Assembly: GCA_964493385.1 (NCBI GenBank)
Contig: CAZBNW010000003.1
Location: forward strand, 9,838-73,837
Source of the DNA: Loki-b32 sp964493385
GTDB lineage: Archaea; Asgardarchaeota; Lokiarchaeia; Sigyniarchaeales; SOKP01
Length of the DNA stretch: 64,000 nt
Direction: 5' to 3'
Shown here one piece after another: positions 1-7,429 of the stretch. The position numbers were made by a program, and so were the translations under genes. Positions within the stretch are counted from its first letter, which is position 1. Each line of letters begins with the position of its first letter. Under the pieces are notes generated by a model that had not been told where the DNA came from, did no database searches, and saw only the letters and a list, made by a program, of their open reading frames with translations.

Positions 1-1573
1 GCTTTCTTCTATCATCTCCTACCATATCTTTATCAAAATCTAAACTAATTTCTAATTCTGCAATTTCTTTCTCATCTGCAGCACTTCTCTTGTAGTCTTT
101 TGTCTGAAATGAAATAATTTTTTCACTATCTAGAACATTTTCAGCCCTTAACATTGTTTGTAAATGCTCTACAAACTGTTCTTCTTCATTTCTTATTTTT
201 TTCTGCTCCTTTAGCTCTATTTGTGCCAGGCTCCACATTGTTCTCCATGAAGACTGGGGTTCTCTTATTTCTCTTCTATCTGTAAATCTAAATGCATTTT
301 TGTAAATTCCAATTGGTCTTTTGTTTTTTATATAAGTAAAGATCTTTCTTGCTTCTTTTGGATAAATATCCTCCATATTCATTACTTCTTGATTATACGT
401 TCCAGTTCTAAAATTTTGAGAGGGATTTAGAGAGAATGGAATATTGCTTTCAGTTAAAAGAATTAGGGGAAATTTTTCATATCCAGTAGCAAATACTTTT
501 GCATTAGAAAAGTTATCTAATAACCATGTATCTGGATTATCACGAATTTCTTGGGGAGATTTGGAAGATTTCAGTGCAACTTTTTGCAAAAATCGAGAAT
601 CTGCTCTATTATACCAATTAATTAATGGTCTGTCGATGAAAAGATTCTTGGTCTCTTCAAATTCTTCTAAAATATCATTAATTGCACTTAAAATATCATT
701 AATAGTTTTTGGCCTTTCCTGTGGATTTTGGGATATACATTTAATTATTAAATCTAATTCTGATTTGTTTAAAATTGAATTAGATGAAAAGAAGAATTCT
801 TTAATCTCATTATAAGCAGAACTCCAATCGCTTAAATTTTTAAATGATTCTTTTGGGAAATTATTGTAAAAAATATAACATAATACCATTCCTAATGAAT
901 AAATATCACCAGCAAAAGGATTTGCGCGAGGTATTTGGTCTTTTTTTTTTAAGAATGATTCTGGAGCTTGAAATAGTGAGAATTCCTTTGGTTTAACTAT
1001 ATCTTTCTTTGGGATGAAATTGAGGTTATGCAAATATAAACTCCAAGTAAAACCTCCAATTTTGAAGATATTCTCATCAGATTCTTCAGAAAAGAAAATA
1101 ACACCTGGATGAATATTGCGATGTAATAATTTTGCAACATGTAAACATCTGACTCCATTCAACAAGGATCTAAATAATAACCATACTTCTTTACGAGATT
1201 TTGGATTTTTATCTTTTAAAAACCACAACTCATTAGTTTCATTCATCCATTCTTCTAATGATTTTCCATATCTGGAACTTATAAGATAAAGTTTATTTGA
1301 ATCATAATCAGCAAATGCGTCTAATAGTTGTAATAAAAAATGTCCGCCGCTTATTCCCATTGCTTTTCTAATTAATCTTATCTCACGTTCCCAAAGTGTA
1401 ACTGCTAATCTTTTTGCTTCCTCCTTTTCAGGAAGTTTAAATGTTTTTATCCTTACTAATTGATTATATAATTCGTCAATCCCATAATATTCTTCTATAT
1501 CTTCAGATTGAAAGATTAAGAAATTTGAATGAATTTCTTCACTAATAAAATATCTTTTGGTAGTTTTCGACAT
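1..1573 (-). CDS. Protein pseudokinase-like protein, partial (C-terminus beyond window)
   Basis: An open frame starts with ATG at 1573 and runs leftward past base 1, giving 524 codons with no stop. The N-terminal ~300 residues look like a Ser/Thr protein kinase fold: a VRIK stretch (K43, ATP-lysine position), a helix-C glutamate near E62/E64, a hinge-like YLISSRYGKSLEEW, and a catalytic-loop equivalent HRNIHP at 151-156. The catalytic Asp of HRD is Asn, the following Lys is His, and the DFG position reads GGF, so catalysis is probably lost or altered. The rest is unrecognised and continues outside the window. It is divergent from the Argonaute operon across a 153-base gap, so shared control is possible. 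The kinase fold is fairly sure; the function is unknown. Confidence 0.7.
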   Translation of the reverse strand, partial: MSKTTKRYFISEEIHSNFLIFQSEDIEEYYGIDELYNQLVRIKTFKLPEKEEAKRLAVTLWEREIRLIRKAMGISGGHFLLQLLDAFADYDSNKLYLISSRYGKSLEEWMNETNELWFLKDKNPKSRKEVWLLFRSLLNGVRCLHVAKLLHRNIHPGVIFFSEESDENIFKIGGFTWSLYLHNLNFIPKKDIVKPKEFSLFQAPESFLKKKDQIPRANPFAGDIYSLGMVLCYIFYNNFPKESFKNLSDWSSAYNEIKEFFFSSNSILNKSELDLIIKCISQNPQERPKTINDILSAINDILEEFEETKNLFIDRPLINWYNRADSRFLQKVALKSSKSPQEIRDNPDTWLLDNFSNAKVFATGYEKFPLILLTESNIPFSLNPSQNFRTGTYNQEVMNMEDIYPKEARKIFTYIKNKRPIGIYKNAFRFTDRREIREPQSSWRTMWSLAQIELKEQKKIRNEEEQFVEHLQTMLRAENVLDSEKIISFQTKDYKRSAADEKEIAELEISLDFDKDMVGDDRRK

Positions 1574-1611
1574 TATTGGCACTTCCTATTATGTAATAAT
1601 AATATCGTTCT

Positions 1612-1705
1612 TTTATATAAAAATGTATTTTGGGACTATTTTTTGTGTTTTATTCACTTGTTAATAGTATCAAATTTTTGCTTGATATAGCGAACATTTA
1701 TATAT
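1612..1705. promoter_or_regulatory. Divergent promoter region of pseudokinase and Argonaute operon
   Basis: Two TATA-like boxes lie in the 153-base divergent gap. TTTATATAT at 1697-1705 is about 22 bases before the ATG at 1727, which fits leaderless transcription of the operon. A palindromic TTTTATATAA-type box near 1612-1621 could serve the leftward gene starting at 1573. The XRE regulator encoded first in the operon is the natural candidate to bind here, but no clear operator palindrome was identified. Confidence 0.5.
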
Positions 1706-1726
1706 GAAACATACTTTATTGTATAT

Positions 1727-2071
1727 ATGGAAAGTAATTTAGGTTCATATTTGAAGCAAATAAGGAAAAAATTAAATTTAACCTTACGCGATGTTCAAGC
1801 AGAAACAGGAATTTCTAATGCTTATTTAAGTCAACTAGAAAATAGTAAAAGCTCCAATCCTTCTCCTAATATTTTACATAAATTAGCAGAGTATTATAAA
1901 ATATCATATGAATTTCTAATGAAACTTGTAGGTTATCCTACTATTAGTGAAGAGCGTAGAATAACACCATTTCATAGAATTCAAAGTGATTTTCAAGAAT
2001 TATCTCAAGATGAAAGAAACCAGGTTCTAGATTATATTCATTTTTTAAAATCAAAAAGGAAAAAACTATGA
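1727..2071 (+). CDS. XRE-family helix-turn-helix regulator
   Basis: This 114-residue protein carries an HTH_3/Cro-CI type DNA-binding domain at residues ~6-65. The typical pattern is visible: LKQIRKKLNLTLRDV, then ISNAYLSQLENSKSSNPSP as recognition helix and turn. The C-terminal ~45 residues are a charged helical tail. It opens the Argonaute operon, and its TGA stop overlaps the ATG of the nuclease gene (ATGA at 2068-2071), so the two are probably translationally coupled. The likely role is autoregulation of the operon. Together with the metallopeptidase at the operon end it resembles the ImmR/ImmA and DdrO/IrrE regulator-protease pairs, though that link is inference. Confidence 0.88.
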   Translation: MESNLGSYLKQIRKKLNLTLRDVQAETGISNAYLSQLENSKSSNPSPNILHKLAEYYKISYEFLMKLVGYPTISEERRITPFHRIQSDFQELSQDERNQVLDYIHFLKSKRKKL

Positions 2072-3021
2072 AATGGTCTATCTCTAAATCTAAAATGTTT
2101 TATAAGTGTCAAAGAAAATGGTTTTATTATGATAAAGTTGCTAGTTGGAATGCTCAAGATGAACTTAGAAGAGAAGCTTACATATTGAAACAGTTAAAAA
2201 GTATTTATGCATGGAGAGGAAGTTTAGTCGACACTGTTATTGAGAAATTAATTGTTCCTCAATTAAAAGAAAAAAATATTCCTACTTGTTCTCAAATTGA
2301 AAACTATACTTTAGACTTAATAGAGCGCCAACTTAATTTTGCAAAAGAGAAGAAATATAGAGAAAATGGAATAACTAAATCACAAGCTGGTGATGATTTC
2401 TGTGCTCTTTATGAAATTGAGTATGAAACTGGATTAGATGACAATTTAATAGATAAAGTAGTTAATGAGATTTTTACTTCATTGAAAAATCTGCTAAAAT
2501 CAAATATAATGCCAAAAATCCTTGAAAATTCAACACATATCTATGCACAACCTGTTTTACATTGCACCTTCAATGAAATTAATATTATAGCACATCCAGA
2601 TTTAATTATTTTCTTTTATAAAGAACCACCTTTAATAATAGATTGGAAAGTTCATTTTTATGGAGATAGTGATGCTTGGCTGCAATTAGGTATTTATGCT
2701 TATGTATTTATGAATTCTACTTTTAATGATTATTTGAATGAACCTCTCAATGATCCAACAAAAATTAGATTAATGGAATATCAATTGCTAAAAGATTTTC
2801 AGAGAGATTATAATATTACCTTAGAAAATATTGCTGATATTGAAGATTATATCTTTAAATCAACCCAAAAAATGAATAAAATTCAATTTAATTCAGAGTA
2901 TGATATTTCCAATGAATCTCAATATAATACAGCAATTCATCCAAAGTATTGTGTGTTTTGTAATTTTAGAAAATTATGTTGGGAAAAAAAAAAAATTCAA
3001 AAAAATTTATGGGAGTTTTAA
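2068..3021 (+). CDS. PD-(D/E)XK nuclease, Cas4/RecB-like, with predicted Fe-S cysteines
   Basis: This 317-residue protein shows the PD-(D/E)XK core: HPDL with D178, then IIDWK with D192 and K194, then Q206-x3-Y210 (the QxxxY motif IV of RecB/Cas4 nucleases). Four cysteines are placed as in Cas4 and AddB: C14 near the N-terminus and C295-x2-C298-x5-C304 at the C-terminus. A [4Fe-4S] cluster joining the two ends is therefore likely. DNA cleavage is expected from the family. The gene overlaps the regulator by four bases and lies just before the Argonaute gene, whose active site looks impaired, so this is the likely effector or guide-generating nuclease. No cas1/cas2 or CRISPR array is present, so a CRISPR role is unlikely. 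Confidence 0.85.
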   Translation: MKWSISKSKMFYKCQRKWFYYDKVASWNAQDELRREAYILKQLKSIYAWRGSLVDTVIEKLIVPQLKEKNIPTCSQIENYTLDLIERQLNFAKEKKYRENGITKSQAGDDFCALYEIEYETGLDDNLIDKVVNEIFTSLKNLLKSNIMPKILENSTHIYAQPVLHCTFNEINIIAHPDLIIFFYKEPPLIIDWKVHFYGDSDAWLQLGIYAYVFMNSTFNDYLNEPLNDPTKIRLMEYQLLKDFQRDYNITLENIADIEDYIFKSTQKMNKIQFNSEYDISNESQYNTAIHPKYCVFCNFRKLCWEKKKIQKNLWEF

Positions 3022-3026
3022 AAAAA

Positions 3027-5396
3027 ATGAACATGCAAGAAACTAATATCTTTTTGATTGAAAATTTAGAAGATTTAAATTGTAGATATAATTTATATAA
3101 AATACGAGGCTTACACCCAAATTCTGAAGAATATTATAGAAATAAACAACTTTTAATAAATATTTTAAGAAGTAAAACTCAAACACCAATACAACCTTAT
3201 AAATCTGATAAAGGGTTTGTAATTGCACAACTTACTGGTTATAAAGAACTGCCAGAATCAGAAATACTTGTAAGAGCTTCTGTAAAAATTGAAAAACTAG
3301 ATAAGAGTTATGAGCTTAGATTTGATTCATTAACAGCAGAAACAGCTCCTTTAGCGAAGAAGTTTTTAGAATGGGAAATACAACATAAATTTTATAATAA
3401 TAATACATTATGGCAACCAAGTCCAGGATTCCCATATTATAAAAAGAATCCGGATAATTTTTTTAAAGACAAATCAAAAAAGGTTGATGTATATAATGGT
3501 TTTATATCAAGAATAATTCTCTTAAAAGGAAATAAATTGGGGATATGTGTTGATGTTACTAATAAATATATAGCGCGTGAATATCTTCCAACGGAAATCG
3601 ATAGAGATTTTTTCAATCGCTACTGTCGAGGGAATAAATGTATGTATGAATATGGGAAGAATTGGTATGAATTTAAAATTCAATCCTTAAATGATCTAAA
3701 AGTTAATGAATACATGCTACCATGGGGTTCTAATTTATTTGAAGATGTACATAATAGAGCTGGAAAATACAAAACTCCAAGTTTATTAGCGCTACCAGAT
3801 GATTGTTCAGTAATAACTTATTATAATTCTCGTAATGAAGCTCGTCATGCTCCTTCAGGATTATGCAAATTAACTTATGGAACTGATCATCCAGAGGTTA
3901 AAAAATTACATGATTATACGATAAAACCGCCACATAAAAGACGTAGTGAAATTGCTTTTATTATAAATAACTATTTTAAAGATTTAGAATTTTCCCAAAA
4001 AGATATAAAATTGTCAAATACTCCATATTTAATACCTAATAAATATTTTAGTTTTCCAGATTTAAAGTTTGGGAATAATAGAATCTTATCTACTAAAAAT
4101 CGAACAAATGTTATAAGAACAACTATTGATGAATACGGTAAAAAAAAGAAAGAGCTATTGTATTCAGAAGATGCTGGATTATTTAATAAAGATAAAATTC
4201 TAGATAGGCAGTATATATTACTACCTAATTCCATCTCTATGACCTATGGACCCCAATTTATTAATGATATAAAATCAATGTTTAAGAGATTGTATACACA
4301 CGATTCTGATCTTGTGTATTCTCCCGACGTTTTATATTATAATGACTCAGTACAAAAGAATGTTTATAGATTAGGTCAAGAAATCATAAAGACAGTAGAA
4401 GATAATCAAATACCCTTTGGATTTGGCTTAGTTATGATTCCCCGGATAAAATCTAAATACAGCAATAAGGAAGATGAATTAGCTAATCTGGTTATGAAGG
4501 AGTTAAGAGATAGAGATCTATATGTATCTATCATACATACAAAAATGTTAAAAAATAGTTATAGTCTACATACAGATAACAATGATAAATTAATTTGTAA
4601 AATTATCTCAGACAATAGAGTATTAAGAAAATATAAAGGATACTTACAAAATGTTATTTTAAATAAAATTTTAATAACAAATAACTATAAACCTTTTATC
4701 CTTGGAACACCCTTAATCGCTGATTTAATAATCGGTATTGATGTGAAGAACGAGACAGCAGGATTTACTGCTATAAATAAAAATAGTGATATTATATTTT
4801 TTGACAATAGCGAATCACAGAATAAAGAACAATTAGGAAAAAATGAAGTTAGATCGAAAATTTATCAAATTATAAATAATGAAAAAGAGTTTCATAATGT
4901 TAAAGATATTGTAATTCACCGTCAAGGAAAAATTTTCCCACCCGAAAAAGAAGGAATAAATTTAGCATTAAATCAACTTGCAAAAAAAGATTTAATTTCT
5001 CCAAATTTTAACTGCACTTTTGTAGATTTAAGAACAACCTCAAGAGTACCTTATAGGCAATTTTTTATAAAAACTAATGCTTACAGTCATGGAGAAAAGG
5101 TATATAATCCAAGGATAGGGAGTTATTCCATAATGTCTGAGGATGAGGGGTATCTGTGTAATACTGGTTTTCCTTATTACCATAAAGGAACTACAAATCC
5201 AATTCATATTTTAAAGGAAGGTCCTTTAAATATTAATTCAGTATTGAAAGACGTGTTTTATACCTCAAATTTAACATGGACTAAGGTAGATTATTGTTCG
5301 AGGCTTCCAATTACAGTGAAACTGAATGATATAAGATTGAGAGAGATTGCTGGTGAATATGACCAAGATGCATTGATTTATGAGGTGGAGGTGTAA
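3027..5396 (+). CDS. Long prokaryotic Argonaute with altered catalytic tetrad
   Basis: The protein is 789 residues from the ATG at 3027, chosen because a GGGAG lies 12 bases upstream; the frame is open from 2976. The C-terminal third is a PIWI domain: LIIGID with catalytic D572, IHRQGK where Q633 sits in the usual RDG Asp position, and LPITVKLND with D768 at the fourth ligand position. The MID region before it contains YLQNVILNKIL followed by KPFIL, a 5'-guide-binding type segment. The Glu finger could not be placed. The length fits long pAgos with N, PAZ-like, MID and PIWI regions. The D-to-Q change suggests little or no slicing, as in long-B pAgos that recruit partner nucleases. It sits between the nuclease gene and two further operon genes. 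Confidence 0.9.
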   Translation: MNMQETNIFLIENLEDLNCRYNLYKIRGLHPNSEEYYRNKQLLINILRSKTQTPIQPYKSDKGFVIAQLTGYKELPESEILVRASVKIEKLDKSYELRFDSLTAETAPLAKKFLEWEIQHKFYNNNTLWQPSPGFPYYKKNPDNFFKDKSKKVDVYNGFISRIILLKGNKLGICVDVTNKYIAREYLPTEIDRDFFNRYCRGNKCMYEYGKNWYEFKIQSLNDLKVNEYMLPWGSNLFEDVHNRAGKYKTPSLLALPDDCSVITYYNSRNEARHAPSGLCKLTYGTDHPEVKKLHDYTIKPPHKRRSEIAFIINNYFKDLEFSQKDIKLSNTPYLIPNKYFSFPDLKFGNNRILSTKNRTNVIRTTIDEYGKKKKELLYSEDAGLFNKDKILDRQYILLPNSISMTYGPQFINDIKSMFKRLYTHDSDLVYSPDVLYYNDSVQKNVYRLGQEIIKTVEDNQIPFGFGLVMIPRIKSKYSNKEDELANLVMKELRDRDLYVSIIHTKMLKNSYSLHTDNNDKLICKIISDNRVLRKYKGYLQNVILNKILITNNYKPFILGTPLIADLIIGIDVKNETAGFTAINKNSDIIFFDNSESQNKEQLGKNEVRSKIYQIINNEKEFHNVKDIVIHRQGKIFPPEKEGINLALNQLAKKDLISPNFNCTFVDLRTTSRVPYRQFFIKTNAYSHGEKVYNPRIGSYSIMSEDEGYLCNTGFPYYHKGTTNPIHILKEGPLNINSVLKDVFYTSNLTWTKVDYCSRLPITVKLNDIRLREIAGEYDQDALIYEVEV

Positions 5397-5415
5397 AATT
5401 TTGGGTCATATTGGT

Positions 5416-5805
5416 ATGATCGCTATAAAATTGAATCAAAATATAAAACTATTAAGAGGTTTCAATTCATCGCTCCGTTTTTTTAGAAATGTGACAGAAT
5501 ATAGTAAAAAAAGTGAAAGTGTGGAGCATATTAATAATATATCTGCTATCCTAAATCCAGTTTGTAATGTAATAGAAGGGAATCTCTCAAAGTCAACTAA
5601 GATCAATGAGGATAATATTATTAAAACACTCAAGAAAAAATTTAGAAATAATTGGTTAAGTTATAAAAATGAACTATTAAATTTAAAAACAAAATTGGAT
5701 TCAGAAAGATTTTTTTTAACTGAGGATGATTTCACTCTTTTAAATGACATTGGAGACGCGATAAACGTTGAATGCATTAACTTATTTAACAGATTAAATG
5801 AGTGA
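5416..5805 (+). CDS. Small helical protein of the Argonaute operon, unknown
   Basis: About 129 residues from the ATG at 5416; an alternative start at 5380 would overlap the Argonaute stop. No family is recognised. The sequence is Lys/Asn/Leu-rich and looks all-helical, with no membrane segment and only two cysteines in the chosen product. Its TGA stop overlaps the GTG start of the next gene (GTGA at 5802-5805), indicating translational coupling with the metallopeptidase. The context suggests an adaptor, immunity or regulatory subunit, but nothing in the sequence proves it. Confidence 0.65.
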   Translation: MIAIKLNQNIKLLRGFNSSLRFFRNVTEYSKKSESVEHINNISAILNPVCNVIEGNLSKSTKINEDNIIKTLKKKFRNNWLSYKNELLNLKTKLDSERFFLTEDDFTLLNDIGDAINVECINLFNRLNE

Positions 5806-6950
5806 TTATAACGAGAAAAAATATTAAAGCGATTATTATAGAACAAATAAATAGAGGAAATAAGTTAAAAAATTTAATAAATGGTAATCTTGATTCTTTA
5901 TTAGATAATCTAATTAACAAATGTATTTTTTTAATAAATGAAACCTTGGATTATCTTAATTTTCTATTAGATGAATTAGAAAATAATCAAAATGTTGATA
6001 TAAGAAATTCATTTAGAGATGTCCGTATATGCATTATCCTTTTGAAAGAATTAGAGTATTATGGTATATCAGCGCTATATCATCAAACAAATGATTTAAA
6101 ATATATTAACAAATTAATTCACGATATCCATCAAGAACTTTCATTACCTCTCGATCCTCCATCAGCTGCATGTATCTCAACAAAATATTACTATTATCAT
6201 CCATTAACAAATGTTATATTTATGCCAATTGGAGAAACTAATTCATTATTGCATTTGCCAGATATTTTTCATGAAATTGGACATGAAATCCTACATTACA
6301 GTGAAGATAATCCTGCACTTGTTGAGATCCATAGTAGCTATTTAATGGCAATAGAAGAAATTAATATATATTATAATAAAATAATAAATGAAAAGAGAAG
6401 AGAAACAGGCTCTAAAATCATTATAGAATTGATTGAAACAATTCATTCTTATTGGAAGAATAACTGGATAAATGAATATTTTTGTGACTTGTTTGCTTGC
6501 TATTCATTAGGACCTGCCTATGTTTGGGCACATTTTTTTTTAACACTAAAAAGCTCGGATAATATCTACAAATTTTTAATCCAATCACACCCATCGGATG
6601 ACTCAAGGCTTCTATTTTTATTATATACCTTAAAAAAAATTGGATTCAATGAAGAAAAAACTACCATATCAGAAAACTGGAATAAAATGCCTTTATCTAT
6701 AGATGTTAAACCTGAAAATGAGTATAAATATGCATATCCTAAAGATTTAATGTACAAAATAGCAAAAATATTTTTAGATGGTCTTGATAGATCTAATTTT
6801 TTGAAAATAACAGATAAAAGTTTAGATAATATGACTAAGGGTAAGGTTGTGCGAATATTAAATGATGCTTGGAAATCTTTTTTAAAGGATCCTGAAAAAT
6901 ATGGGGAATGGGAAGACGAGATCATAAAAGAATTAAAATCTGGTATGTAA
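5802..6950 (+). CDS. HExxH zinc metallopeptidase (ImmA/IrrE-like) of the Argonaute operon
   Basis: This 382-residue protein has a GTG start coupled to the upstream stop. It contains H157-E158-I-G-H161 within HEIGHEILH, matching the HExGHxxLH signature of M78 (ImmA/IrrE) peptidases. A second acidic motif WINEYFCDLFA (E225, D229) is followed by LGP, as in the ExxxD..A..LGP segment that supplies the third zinc ligand. The 60-odd residue insertion between the motifs is longer than in ImmA. Later HPSDDSRL may be a conserved turn. No signal peptide is present, so it should be cytosolic. Given the XRE gene at the operon head, it may cleave that regulator or a partner. The peptidase call is firm; the target is inference. 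Confidence 0.78.
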   Translation: MIITRKNIKAIIIEQINRGNKLKNLINGNLDSLLDNLINKCIFLINETLDYLNFLLDELENNQNVDIRNSFRDVRICIILLKELEYYGISALYHQTNDLKYINKLIHDIHQELSLPLDPPSAACISTKYYYYHPLTNVIFMPIGETNSLLHLPDIFHEIGHEILHYSEDNPALVEIHSSYLMAIEEINIYYNKIINEKRRETGSKIIIELIETIHSYWKNNWINEYFCDLFACYSLGPAYVWAHFFLTLKSSDNIYKFLIQSHPSDDSRLLFLLYTLKKIGFNEEKTTISENWNKMPLSIDVKPENEYKYAYPKDLMYKIAKIFLDGLDRSNFLKITDKSLDNMTKGKVVRILNDAWKSFLKDPEKYGEWEDEIIKELKSGM

Positions 6951-6982
6951 AAAATTTGTTTTAGATTGTAGTTTACTAATTA

Positions 6983-7327
6983 CTAGCAACTTTGAGTATA
7001 CACACTCTGACTCGCACCGTAATAATTCTCATAAATATGAAAATAAACTACATCACATTTTTCGTAATAAGTTATTTCATCATAAATTGAAGGTAGATCT
7101 TTATCAAGAACCACTTCTATAGTATTTCGCACAGCAGCTTTTGTTTGCTGTATCTTTCTCCAATCTAAAACCAATTTCTCTCTTTTCAAAACATCCAACA
7201 ATTCTTTAGCTACCTGCTTTACTATATCATTTTCTTCTTCAGTAAGATTTTCTGAAAGTACTCTATTTTCTTCTTTATCCAATTTTTTAATAAAAGCTAT
7301 TAATTCTTCAGAAACCTTAAGTGCTTG
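6983..7327 (-). pseudogene. 3' remnant of type I restriction enzyme subunit HsdR
   Basis: The minus-strand frame encodes KLVLDWRKIQQTKAAVR, then IEVVLDKDLPSIYDE, then KCDVVYFHIYENYYG. This pattern is the C-terminal end of type I restriction HsdR subunits (DWRKxQQxRAAVR...KCxxVFxHxYExYxG). Only about 115 codons remain, and the frame is closed upstream by a TAG at 7328-7330; the helicase and nuclease parts are absent. No hsdM or hsdS is nearby. It is best read as a leftover of a lost restriction locus, on the strand opposite to the Argonaute operon. A short independent gene starting at the TTG at 7282 is possible but less likely. Confidence 0.65.
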
Positions 7328-7429
7328 CTAAAATTTTAGCATTGATTTTAAAAAGAAAATTTCATTTATCTTATTAATCCGATATATTAGATAATTATCC
7401 GTTAATTATTATTTTATAGGAATTCAAAT

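Noticed and set aside
444..815. 123-codon plus-strand frame
   Set aside because: It is antisense to the long pseudokinase frame, shows no family resemblance and starts inside it.
2976..3026. Upstream extension of the Argonaute frame
   Set aside because: These 17 codons overlap the nuclease C-terminal cysteine region and are lysine-rich; the ATG at 3027 has a GGGAG upstream.
2068..5396. CRISPR-Cas locus suggested by the Cas4-like nuclease
   Set aside because: No direct repeat/spacer array and no cas1, cas2 or effector gene seen anywhere in the window.
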